This document shows, in pieces, positions 7,874 to 13,711 of a DNA stretch of 37,471 bases; position 1 is the first letter of the stretch; each line of letters opens with the position of its first letter. Made by a program: the position numbers and the translations under genes. The notes under the pieces were generated by a model. The model saw only the letters and a list, made by a program, of their open reading frames with translations. It searched no databases and was not told the DNA's origin. The stretch comes from JANNRA01 sp031401035 (lineage in GTDB: Bacteria; Desulfobacterota; Binatia; HRBIN30; CADEER01), in NCBI GenBank assembly GCA_031401035.1, contig JANNRA010000007.1, positions 1 through 37,471 on the forward strand. The letters are read 5' to 3'.

Positions 7874-7953
7874 GATGGCCCCCAGCGGTACGTGCCCGCG
7901 ATCCGGCGCGAGCGTGCGCATCCTCACCGCCTGGCGCGCGAGAGTCAAAGACC

Positions 7954-8094
7954 GTGAACCCCAGGCCCGCTTGCCGCGGCAACCCCTTCCGCTTCGACAA
8001 CACGCACGCACGCGAGTTGGCCGGCTGCTACGCCCCGGTGACGCCGGCGACCGTGCCGGCGCCGGAGATCTCGTGGGAGGGGGCGCGCGCATGA
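7954..8094 (+). pseudogene. selO: Probable SelO (YdiU) N-terminal fragment
   Basis: From a GTG the frame reads NPFRFDNTHARELAGCYAPV and TPATVPAPE, then runs into R1 copy A and stops at TGA 8092-8094. The pattern 'FDN-ARELxGxYxPxxPxxVPAP' matches the start of SelO pseudokinase AMP-transferases (~500 residues). Only ~40 native codons are left. The match is short, so the assignment is tentative. It starts about 80 bases upstream of, and divergent from, the FTYQGQL gene. Confidence 0.5.
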
Positions 8095-8168
8095 CCAGTT
8101 CTGACCGCTCCGCAAGGCGTCCGATAGGGGATGTTCCGTCAACTGCTCCAGCGAATGCGGCCTATCGG
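8070..8168 (-). repeat. R1 repeat, copy A (99 bp)
   Basis: On the minus strand it starts CCGATAGGCCGCATTCGCTG, contains TTGACGGAACATCCCCTATC and GCGGAGCGGTCAGAACTGGTC, and ends CCCTCCCACGAG. It is the inverted partner of copy B, also 99 bp. Arms CCGATAG and CTATCGG could pair. One end cuts the selO-like fragment; the other cuts a dockerin-tail fragment. Confidence 0.8.
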
Positions 8169-8329
8169 CTGACGGCCCAATCACCGTCAATGACCTCGTC
8201 ATTGGTGTCAATATCGCCCTCGGCAGCGCACCACCCGGCGCCTGCCAGTACCTCGAACGAACCGGTAACGGAACTGTGTCGATCGCTACGCTGATCGCCG
8301 CCGTGAACGCGGCGCTGAGTGGTTGCTAG
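8169..8329 (+). pseudogene. C-terminal dockerin-like tail fragment
   Basis: The frame reads DGPITVNDLVIGVNIALG, then CQYLERTGNGTVSIATLIAA and VNAALSGC before TAG. This paired EF-hand/dockerin-like tail ends many secreted proteins of this lineage. The first Asp follows R1 copy A directly, so the rest of the protein has been lost. No start codon or ribosome-binding site is present. Confidence 0.75.
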
Positions 8330-8488
8330 CCAGACGTACTTTGTAGCCAAACTGTAGCCAAGCGCGCCGACACGGGCCTTCGTCGGCGGACGCCAGCGGA
8401 GCGGCCACGACTCGGATACCCACGTAAATTGAACACGCTACACCGCCCGCGGACATGAACGGACGGCAGCGGAAATCCGTCCGGAAGC
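8330..8488. other. Non-coding stretch left of the tRNA-derived att core
   Basis: No gene is recognised. The segment contains TTTGTAGCCAAACTGTAGCC, a short repeated TGTAGCCAA motif, directly left of the tRNA half. Short direct repeats beside an att core may be recombinase arm sites, but that is a guess. Confidence 0.35.
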
Positions 8489-8532
8489 GATTCGTAATCA
8501 GCAGGTCCGCGGTTCAGATCCGCGCGCCAGCT
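8489..8532 (+). tRNA. 3' half of tRNA-Thr(CGU), an attachment-site core
   Basis: The sequence GATTCGTAATCAGCAGG followed by TCCGCGGTTCAGATCCGCG and CGCCAGC-T fits a tRNA from the anticodon arm to the acceptor end. It has anticodon loop TTCGTAA (anticodon CGT), 3' anticodon stem TCAGC, a T-arm CGCGG-TTCAGAT-CCGCG and acceptor strand CGCCAGC. The 5' half (expected to begin GCTGGCG) is absent; the bases to the left do not pair. A 3' tRNA half next to an integrase gene is the signature of an att site. It cannot make a tRNA. Confidence 0.75.
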
Positions 8533-8734
8533 TCTTCTCCCCCGATAGTTCAATCACTTCGGCGGCCGGCGTTTCGGCCCCGCAGGTTCCGTCTGGCTTA
8601 GTGTCAGTAGTGGTGTCAGTTGGCTTTCGGTTCAGGCGCTGCACCGCCTCGAGCTGATGCGCCGGCAACAGGTGGGAGTAGCGCAGCGTCATCGTGATCG
8701 TTTTGTGCCCCATGAGCTCCTGCACGGTGCCCTC
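8498..8734 (-). pseudogene. Tyrosine recombinase (integrase), C-terminal fragment
   Basis: The fragment reads TVQELMGHKTITMTLRYSHL and LPAHQLEAVQRL. It keeps the last catalytic His (GHK) and the nucleophilic Tyr (RYSHL) but lacks the Arg and Lys boxes. It ends ARGSEPRTC inside the tRNA-derived att core, as integrases often do. Upstream it is fused in frame to a different small gene (8735-8830), so it represents a deletion junction. Inactive. Confidence 0.8.
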
Positions 8735-8830
8735 GGGAATGGAACGGGCGATTCCGGTCGGCGCGTACTCGTGATGGCCGTCGCCGACGGTCGTGAGACG
8801 CAGCTCGAGCTGCTGCCAATCGGAGGCCAT
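8735..8830 (-). pseudogene. Start of a small mobile-element gene, fused to the integrase tail
   Basis: The frame starts MASDWQQLELRLTTVGDGHH and continues EYAPTGIARSIP before the integrase homology. Met at 8830 has AGGGAG eight bases upstream, and its ATG overlaps the DUF2958 stop (TAATG), so it was the next gene of that operon. I do not recognise the family. Read through, the fusion would be ~110 residues to 8498. Confidence 0.5.
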
Positions 8831-9123
8831 TACCGGCACTCCCTGAGCGGCTTCGGCTTCCAGTAGAGGTCGCGCTCGATGGTGAGGCCGCCGGGACCAC
8901 GGATCGCCTCGAGCTCATCGACCGAGAAGTAGCCGAGCTCGCGCTCGTGGCCGACGACGACGCCGAAGCAGAGGCGCTCAACCGGGTCGTACTCGCTGGC
9001 GTACCACGTCCAGTTGGTCCGCGGGGTGAAGAACTTGACCTGCGCGATCGCCTCGTCGCCGCATTCCTCCTGGCTGTGGAGCGGCGGGAGGCGGTCGGCG
9101 ATCTGCTTGGTGAGCAGTTTCAT
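8830..9123 (-). CDS. DUF2958 domain protein
   Basis: 97 residues: MKLLTKQIADRLPPLHSQEE, then VKFFTPRTNWTWYASEYDP, FGVVVGHERELGYFSVDELE and ERDLYWKPKPL. This matches DUF2958 over its full usual length. The family is carried by plasmids, integrative elements and phages; its function is not known. AGGAGG lies six bases before the ATG. It belongs to the remnant element with the integrase tail and ParDE. Confidence 0.85.
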   Translation of the reverse strand: MKLLTKQIADRLPPLHSQEECGDEAIAQVKFFTPRTNWTWYASEYDPVERLCFGVVVGHERELGYFSVDELEAIRGPGGLTIERDLYWKPKPLRECR

Positions 9124-9207
9124 GCTCGCCCTCCTGGCGTGGCCGGGCGTTCGGCAGCGACGAGATGTCGCGTCGCGTCCAGCCGCGGGGAAGGGCGAGG
9201 AGCTCGA

Positions 9208-9528
9208 CTAGAGATCCTCCAGGAGTGGCGGGATGTCGCGTGCGTGGTGGAGCACTCGGACGATCTCGATGGCGGTGCGGGTCGGCCGGTAGAACACGGA
9301 GAGCGGGAAGCGCTGCAGTGGTAAACGCCGTAGACCGACGAGAGCTGGGTTCGTCGTCGGCCATGGCCGGCCGAGGTTGGGGAAACGACGAAGCCGCGTG
9401 AAAACGTGCGCTACGTCGTCGAGGAACTCGTCGGCGACTTCGCTGCCGGCCTCCTCGACGAGGTACGCGGTGGCCGCAGCGAGATCACGCTTTGCGGCGG
9501 GGTGTCGGACGAGCGCGCGTGTTGGCAT
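9208..9528 (-). CDS. parE: ParE-type toxin (RelE/ParE superfamily)
   Basis: 106 residues from Met 9528 (MPTRALVRHPAAKRDLAAA). Family features: an N-terminal two-helix hairpin ending EEAGSEVADEFLDDV, then FPNLGRPW, LRRLPLQRFPLSVFYR and the closing IVRVLHHARDIPPLLED. ParE toxins inhibit DNA gyrase; RelE members cleave mRNA, but the FPxxGR and VLHHARD motifs favour ParE. The gene overlaps the antitoxin gene by 44 bases, consistent with coupled translation. It appears intact. Confidence 0.85.
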   Translation of the reverse strand: MPTRALVRHPAAKRDLAAATAYLVEEAGSEVADEFLDDVAHVFTRLRRFPNLGRPWPTTNPALVGLRRLPLQRFPLSVFYRPTRTAIEIVRVLHHARDIPPLLEDL

Positions 9529-9769
9529 GGCGCCGTTTGGGCGGGCGGCTGGCAATGCGGCGGAGGTCTTGCCAGTCGCCCTCGGTCATCGGCGTCGCCG
9601 GGCCGGAATTGAGGCCCTCGAGGAGCAGCGCGTCCACCTTCTCGATTGCCTCGCGCTGCAGGTCGCGCCTGACGAGCTCCCGCACGTACTCGCTCGCCGA
9701 GCTGTAGGCGTGGCGGGTCAGTTTCTTCTCGAGCTGGGCGCGGAGGGCGGCGGGGAGAGAGATGTTCAT
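9485..9769 (-). CDS. parD: ParD-type antitoxin
   Basis: 94 residues starting MNISLPAALRAQLEKKL, with YSSASEYVRELVRRDLQRE, the ribbon-helix-helix DNA-binding part of ParD, and DALLLEGLNSGPATPMTEGD in the toxin-binding part. Met 9769 fits the family start; an upstream Met at 9790 would lie at the predicted transcription start. The tail after DLRRIA is extended and basic (RPPKRRHANTRARPTPRRKA), unlike typical ParD ends. The promoter and inverted repeat upstream fit autoregulation. Confidence 0.85.
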   Translation of the reverse strand: MNISLPAALRAQLEKKLTRHAYSSASEYVRELVRRDLQREAIEKVDALLLEGLNSGPATPMTEGDWQDLRRIASRPPKRRHANTRARPTPRRKA

Positions 9770-9797
9770 GGTAGCGAGCTTCTGGCGCATTGAGTTC

Positions 9798-9826
9798 AGT
9801 GTACAGGCCATGGCAATCCCTGTCAA
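9798..9826 (-). promoter_or_regulatory. Sigma-70-type promoter of parDE
   Basis: On the minus strand a perfect -35 box TTGACA (9821-9826) is followed after exactly 17 bases by TACACT (9798-9803), four of six matches to the -10 consensus. Transcription would start near 9791, about 20 bases before the ParD start at 9769. Confidence 0.75.
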
Positions 9827-9836
9827 AGATTGCCAT
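9810..9836. promoter_or_regulatory. Inverted-repeat operator over the parDE promoter
   Basis: A perfect 9-bp inverted repeat, ATGGCAATC (9810-9818) and GATTGCCAT (9828-9836), is separated by nine bases that contain the -35 box. A ribbon-helix-helix antitoxin such as ParD would be expected to bind here and block RNA polymerase. Confidence 0.7.
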
Positions 9837-9847
9837 CGGTTCGGGAA

Positions 9848-9875
9848 AGAGCGGAGCCGTGAAAAGCTCCGCTCT
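9848..9875 (-). terminator. Hairpin with 10-bp perfect stem
   Basis: AGAGCGGAGC (9848-9857) and GCTCCGCTCT (9866-9875) form a perfect stem with an 8-base loop. On the minus strand the stem is followed by TTTC, so it could terminate transcription arriving from 9910-10097 before the parDE promoter. The T-tract is short. Confidence 0.55.
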
Positions 9876-9909
9876 CGGTGTGGGGAGTGGCGAACGCGGT
9901 CAGCGAGCG

Positions 9910-10097
9910 TCAGCGGCTTGCGCTTTCGGCGGACGGAGCACGAGCGAGCTTGCCGGTCACCGGCAGGGCGTCGAGGAGCACCGTGATGGTGCCGCCCTTG
10001 TCGCTCGTGAAGCCGACGCCGATCTCGCGCCAGCGGTCACACCGTTCTCGGTGCCGACGGCGGTGCTGGCCGTGTCGGCGGGGCGCTTACCCTTCAT
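9910..10097 (-). pseudogene. Small mobile-element gene, frameshifted
   Basis: The frame begins MKGKRPADTASTAVGTENG at 10097. A one-base frame change is then needed to reach DRWREIGVGFTSDKGGTITV and LLDALPVTGKLARAPSAESA before TGA at 9910. The second part resembles small proteins of conjugative or phage-like elements with a 'W-EIGVxF...LDALP' pattern. Breakage near 10040 is inferred from the two adjacent, otherwise sensible frames. A sequencing error there would also explain it. Confidence 0.5.
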
Positions 10098-10212
10098 TGG
10101 TCAGGTACTGCTCGTCAGCACGGTAGAAGGCGAGCTCGCGTTCATACCGCGCGAGAGCGGCAGAGCGGGGAATTCGCTGCGTTGCGGCAGGTGGGTTGAC
10201 CCCGACCGGACG
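10087..10212 (-). pseudogene. C-terminal tail of an unrecognised element gene
   Basis: The minus frame PRPVGVNPPAATQRIPRSAA continues LARYERELAFYRADEQYLTN-EG and stops at TAA overlapping the next ATG (10097). The overlap with the downstream start suggests they were consecutive genes. No start or N-terminal part is visible; upstream the frame enters another gene fragment. Confidence 0.35.
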
Positions 10213-10254
10213 CGGCGCATCGATTCCGGGGCGTTCTGTCTGGTCGTTTAGAGC

Positions 10255-10760
10255 GGTTGAGCACATTTTGGTACCAGGGGTTGCGCGCGATGGACTCCAC
10301 TGCTGGGAGCGTGTCTGCCGGCGCGCCGCCAGCCGGGCCCTTAGATGCGGCGAACACGCTGCTGCATGCGTCGGCCCTGACCCGCGTGACACAGTCCGCC
10401 AACACCTTGGCGAGCGTGCCGAAGCTGGCCATGGTCGGGGTCTGGGCGCTGTTGAGGGCATCCGAAATCGTCGGCCCGTGGTCGCCGGTGGCGAGATCGA
10501 CGAAGGTCGGCACGTTGCCCGCGGCAATGCGCAGCGCCAGCGGCGAGCCCTTGATCGTCGTGCCGTCGATGAACTGATTGTGGGTCCACACCGAGGCGAT
10601 GGTCGTCAGCTCGTTGATCGTCACTGTGGCCGGCGGCTGACTGCCCACCGCAGTCATGAGCGCGATGGCGGAGTTTGGACTGCCCGACCTCGGCGCGGGC
10701 GACCAGCGCGCCGCTGTCGTTGCCGGCGGGCGAAAGTACGGCAAGGGCAGGTTTGCCGCG
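10255..10760 (-). pseudogene. Fragment of a large secreted protein (unknown family)
   Basis: A conserved-looking block reads ATVTINELTTIASVWTHNQF, IDGTTIKGSPLALRIAAGNV, PTFVDLATGDHGPTISDALN and SIARNPWYQN. I recall the same block inside long secreted proteins of uncharacterised function. The preceding part, KPALAVLSPAGNDSGALVAR, is in another frame, so a frameshift lies near 10675. Both ends are missing and no start or stop belongs to it. Confidence 0.55.
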
Positions 10761-10965
10761 CCGCCCCGGGGCGCCGGCGTGCGATGCGTGTCAGACCTGG
10801 GCCGTCGACGGCACCTGCGGCGGCGCCGCCTGCGCGCCGACGGCATTGGCGCTGGCGCCGACCCCGGCGCCAGCGCCCTGAACGGGCGATTGCTCAGCGG
10901 ACGACCGGGTCACGGTGGACGAGGCGGTGACGCTGGTCGGCGTCGCGCTCGGCCGCAAGCGGTAG
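10761..10965 (+). pseudogene. Secreted-protein tail with dockerin-like end and in-frame stop
   Basis: The plus frame reads PACDACQTWAVDGTCGGAAC, a Pro/Ala linker ending PTPAPAP, then TGA (10879-10881), and in the same frame GDCSADDRVTVDEAVTLVGV ALGRKR before TAG at 10963-10965. Linker plus EF-hand-like tail is a common end of secreted proteins in this lineage, so the TGA is probably a nonsense mutation. The N-terminal part is missing. Confidence 0.5.
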
Positions 10966-11019
10966 TGACCAGAAGCACAGCAGGCGCGCGACCGGGCTAC
11001 GCCGCCCCCTCACCGCGCT

Positions 11020-11089
11020 GACTGACCACCCACCGGCGCGAACCCCTTCCAGGCTGCTGCGCAGCACTGGCAGCGCGCAGCTACGCCCG
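11020..11089 (+). repeat. R2b: diverged ~70-bp direct repeat, copy 2
   Basis: Same orientation and length as 30-100, with shared GACTGACCACC and GCAGCTACGCCCG ends. It marks the right boundary of the fragment-rich region; intact core-like genes begin about 125 bases further on. Confidence 0.6.
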
Positions 11090-11099
11090 CATGCGCGGA

Positions 11100-11139
11100 C
11101 AGAATCACTGAGCTGTTAACCCCGGCCAGAATCACTGAG
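11100..11139. mobile_element. Paired CAGAATCACTGAG motif, possible IS end
   Basis: The 13-mer CAGAATCACTGAG lies at 11100-11112 and 11127-11139, spaced 27 bases start to start. Repeated terminal motifs of this kind occur at IS21-like ends, but no transposase is present here. The identification is only suggestive. Confidence 0.35.
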
Positions 11140-11214
11140 CCACGACAGCGATGCGCCAACGCGTTGACGGCCGAGGGGTCCTCGTCATACGGGAGCGCTG
11201 GTACTCGGTCGTCA

Positions 11215-11607
11215 ATGCCGCAACGTCCCATCGAGGTCATCCTCACCCGCCAACTCGCGAGCACGCTCGCCATGCCGGTGTTCCTCGTCGACACGGCCGG
11301 GACGCTGGTGTTTTACAACGAGCCGGCCGAGGCCGTGCTCGGCATGCGTTTCGAGGAGACCGGCGAGATGCCGGCGGCCGAATGGGCGACCCTGTGGAGC
11401 CCCTTCGAGCGCGACGGGACGCCGCTGGGAGCCGATCGGCTGCCGCTGATGATCGCCGTCGCCGAGGGCCGGCCGGTGCACGGCGACTTCTGGATTCGCC
11501 GCGTCGACGGCGGGCGGCGGCACATCGAGGCGACCGCGTTTCCGCTCACGCGGGTCACCGACGAGGTCCTCGGCGCGGTCGTCATTTTCTGGGAAGCGGC
11601 GCCGTGA
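11215..11607 (+). CDS. PAS-domain protein
   Basis: 130 residues from Met 11215 (MPQRPIEVILTRQLASTLAM). A single PAS fold covers nearly all of it: PVFLVDTAGTLVFYNEPAEA, the FEETGEMP loop, RRHIEATAFPLTR and GAVVIFWE. It has no kinase, cyclase or DNA-binding output domain, so it probably works as a small sensor partner. The stop overlaps the metallo-hydrolase start (GTGA), indicating coupled translation and perhaps joint function. A TTG start at 11164 is possible. Confidence 0.8.
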   Translation: MPQRPIEVILTRQLASTLAMPVFLVDTAGTLVFYNEPAEAVLGMRFEETGEMPAAEWATLWSPFERDGTPLGADRLPLMIAVAEGRPVHGDFWIRRVDGGRRHIEATAFPLTRVTDEVLGAVVIFWEAAP

Positions 11608-12437
11608 AGGTGCGTCTGTGGGGGACACGCGGCTCGGTCGCGTCTCCCGGACCGGACACGGCCCGCTATGGCGGCAATACCTCGTGCGTCGAGGTGGGCG
11701 GGCCGGACGGGACGCTCCTGGTCCTCGACGCCGGCACCGGCATCCGGCCGCTCGGCCGCGCCCTCGGCACGACGGTACGGCGCGTCCATATCCTGCTGAC
11801 GCACTTCCACATGGACCATGTCCAGGGGCTCGGCTTCTTCGCGCCGCTGTACGACCAGAACGTCGAGACGCACCTGTGGGGACCGGGGAGTACGACACTC
11901 AACCTGCGCGCCCGCCTCATGCGCTATCTCTCCCCGCCGCTCTTTCCGGTGCACCTGCGCGACCTGCCGCGCTTGATCCTGCACGACCTGCCGAGCGGCG
12001 AATTCGACATCGGGGAGTTTCGCGTCCGCAGCGACCGCGTCTGCCACCCCGGGTTCACGGTCGGCTACCGGATCACGGCGCGCGACACGACGCTGACCTA
12101 TCTCTCCGACCACGAGCCGGCGCTCGGCGTGCCGCGCTTCCCACTGGAGCCCGATTGGACCTCGGGGTACGCCCTGGCGCGCGACGCCACCCTGCTGGTG
12201 CACGACGCGCACTACAGCCTGGCCGAGTATGCGCACCAGGTCGGCTGGGGACACAGCGCGATCGAGCACGCCATCGCCTTCGCCGAGTTGGCGCGGGCCC
12301 GACACCTGGTGACCTTCCACCACGACCCCGCCCACGACGACGACACCATCGATCGCCTGACCGCCGCCGCCACGGCGTCCCTGCCGCCCGGGCTGCGGGT
12401 CACCGCGGGCGCCGAGGGCGCGGTGTTCGAGCTGTAG
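11604..12437 (+). CDS. Metallo-beta-lactamase-fold hydrolase
   Basis: 277 residues, GTG start overlapping the PAS stop. The N-terminus KVRLWGTRGSVASPGPDTAR with GGNTSCVEV and LVLDAGTGIRPLG is typical of a phosphodiesterase-like MBL subfamily. The metal motif is THFHMDHVQGLGFF (HxHxDH); further ligands are likely in SDHEPA, DAHYS, GWGHS and the C-terminal TFHHDP. All key residues are present. Possible substrates include cyclic nucleotides or other phosphodiesters. Pairing with a PAS protein suggests a small signalling module. Confidence 0.85.
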   Translation: MKVRLWGTRGSVASPGPDTARYGGNTSCVEVGGPDGTLLVLDAGTGIRPLGRALGTTVRRVHILLTHFHMDHVQGLGFFAPLYDQNVETHLWGPGSTTLNLRARLMRYLSPPLFPVHLRDLPRLILHDLPSGEFDIGEFRVRSDRVCHPGFTVGYRITARDTTLTYLSDHEPALGVPRFPLEPDWTSGYALARDATLLVHDAHYSLAEYAHQVGWGHSAIEHAIAFAELARARHLVTFHHDPAHDDDTIDRLTAAATASLPPGLRVTAGAEGAVFEL

Positions 12438-12471
12438 CGGCCGGGCGCCGACCAGGCGCGCGTCGGCGGGC

Positions 12472-12514
12472 CGAGAGCGCGGCGGGAACAGAGTATCCCG
12501 ACGCCGCGCTCTCG
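12472..12514 (+). terminator. Strong hairpin after the MBL gene
   Basis: CGAGAGCGCGGCG (12472-12484) and CGCCGCGCTCTCG (12502-12514) are perfect 13-bp complements. The stem can extend by GGGA/TCCC with one bulge. It starts 34 bases after the stop. There is no T-tract, but such GC hairpins are the usual gene ends in very GC-rich genomes. Confidence 0.65.
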
Positions 12515-12643
12515 ACAGCCGCGCAGCGGTCGCATAGACCGCAGAGACCCGAGTCGTTGCTCAGGTCCATTCACCAACCGCCAGTCATCAGCCGCCAGGA
12601 TCTGGACTGAATCCCGCGTCGGACCGCCCGAAAAGGAAGCCAG

Positions 12644-12988
12644 ATGAATCTGCATCGACGAACCCACCGCTGTATTCTGCTGCTCGCCGCGCTCGTCTCG
12701 CTGACGACCGCCAGCGCCGGCCAGGCGATGCCCCCCGCCGCGCGCCAGCCCGCCGTCATCGAGTTGGCGCAACAGACCGAGCCGCCGCCGCGCGAGCTCG
12801 AGCCGCGCTACCAGCCGGTGCCGCCACAGCCGAAGAGCTGGTACAACAACAGTTACCTCTTCGCGATGACGCGCGGCGTCTCCAACTCGACCCTGGATCC
12901 GGCGGCCCAGGCGCCACTGTTCCTGCTGACGGTGCCGCTCGATCTCGTGCTGCTGCCATTTGCCGCCATCGGAGGGTTGTTCGGATGA
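12644..12988 (+). CDS. Small exported YceK-like protein
   Basis: 114 residues with a signal peptide (MNLHRRTHRCILLLAALVSL to about residue 27). The C-terminal part SNSTLDPAAQAPLFLLTVPL then DLVLLPFAAIGGLFG resembles the membrane-proximal 'P-LDLPxxLxxDxLLLP' segment of YceK/YidQ proteins. A good AAGGAA lies upstream of the ATG. It is first in an operon with an LpoB-like and a COG3014-like lipoprotein. Function unknown; an envelope role is inferred from context. Confidence 0.6.
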   Translation: MNLHRRTHRCILLLAALVSLTTASAGQAMPPAARQPAVIELAQQTEPPPRELEPRYQPVPPQPKSWYNNSYLFAMTRGVSNSTLDPAAQAPLFLLTVPLDLVLLPFAAIGGLFG

Positions 12989-12996
12989 GGGAGAAT

Positions 12997-13635
12997 ATGA
13001 ACCGGCCGGCCGCCCAGGGTGGCGGCGCGCGGCGACTGCTGCTGCTGGGCCTGCTCGGGCTCATCGCGATCCACCAGCCTGGCTGCACCGCGACCGCGAT
13101 GCGCGGCGGCGAGGGCACGGACAACCCCGACCTCGACCGGCCGGCGATGAGCGTCACGCTCGACCGCGACGACATCACCTACCTGGTGGCCGACTATCTC
13201 AAGACGCTGGAGGCGTCGGCCTTCTGGCAGGGAGCGATCCAGAACGCCGCGCAACCGCCGATCGTCGCCATCTGGCCGATCCAGAACGCCACCACCCAGC
13301 ACCTCGACGATCAGATGCTGACGCTGCTCTCATCGATCGAGACCTCGCTGGTCAACACCAACCGGGTGCGCGTCGTCGATCGCGCCAGCCAGGACGCGCT
13401 GATCCGCGAGATCGGCGTGCAGGCCGGCGCCGCGTACGACCCGCAGACGGCGCAGCGCTTCGGCCGCCAGCTCGGCGCCCAGTACCTGTTCACCGGCAAG
13501 GTCACCTCGGTCGATGAGCGGCTCAACAACGTGCGCCGGGTGCAGTACTCGCTCTTCCTGCAGGTCCTCGAACTCGAGACCGGACAGATCCGCTTCCAGA
13601 ACGAAGTGACGCGTTCCAAGGCCGTGAAGGGCTGA
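12997..13635 (+). CDS. LpoB-like lipoprotein (penicillin-binding protein activator family)
   Basis: 212 residues. N-terminal signal with a weak lipobox (HQPGC, Cys near residue 30), then DRDDITYLVADYLKTLEASA, IVAIWPIQNATTQHLDDQML and the diagnostic AQYLFTGKVTSVDERLNNVR with RRVQYSLFLQVLELETGQIR. LpoB in Enterobacteria activates PBP1b from the outer membrane. Met 12997 has GGGAG four bases upstream; the alternative Met at 12985 overlaps the previous stop. It lies in a three-gene envelope operon. Confidence 0.8.
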   Translation: MNRPAAQGGGARRLLLLGLLGLIAIHQPGCTATAMRGGEGTDNPDLDRPAMSVTLDRDDITYLVADYLKTLEASAFWQGAIQNAAQPPIVAIWPIQNATTQHLDDQMLTLLSSIETSLVNTNRVRVVDRASQDALIREIGVQAGAAYDPQTAQRFGRQLGAQYLFTGKVTSVDERLNNVRRVQYSLFLQVLELETGQIRFQNEVTRSKAVKG

Positions 13636-13682
13636 CGCGCGACTCCGTTGCGCTGCTCCTTGCGCCCTGTGCCTGCCAGCGG

Positions 13683-13711
13683 GCGTCGCTCCCGTTCTAT
13701 GGGAGCGACGC
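13683..13711 (+). promoter_or_regulatory. Perfect 11-bp hairpin with the next start codon at its loop
   Basis: GCGTCGCTCCC (13683-13693) pairs perfectly with GGGAGCGACGC (13701-13711) around a 7-base loop, GTTCTAT. The likely ATG of the COG3014-like gene is 13699-13701, at the loop/stem edge. It could hide or present the start codon, act as an operator, or attenuate transcription after the LpoB gene. Confidence 0.6.

Larger units (their letters stand above)
10966..11214. other. Non-coding stretch between graveyard and PAS gene
   Basis: It holds repeat R2b (11020-11089) and a duplicated CAGAATCACTGAG motif. No protein-like frame is evident until the PAS gene. Confidence 0.5.

Noticed and set aside
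219..8168. R1 as a protein-coding remnant, because one frame (…EHPLSD… / …EGPFSA…) stays open in the four copies.
   Set aside because: Conservation follows the DNA, including the palindromic CCGATAG arms, and differs at replacement sites; no start or family fits.
219..8168. R1 copies as classical integron attC sites.
   Set aside because: The canonical core boxes (GTTRRRY and its inverse) are not seen at the ends, no IntI is present, and neighbours are gene fragments and not complete cassettes. Left as a possibility only.
8326..8553. Open frame containing RADLNRGPADYES.
   Set aside because: This string is the well-known false translation of a tRNA 3' half read on the opposite strand; the region is an att core.
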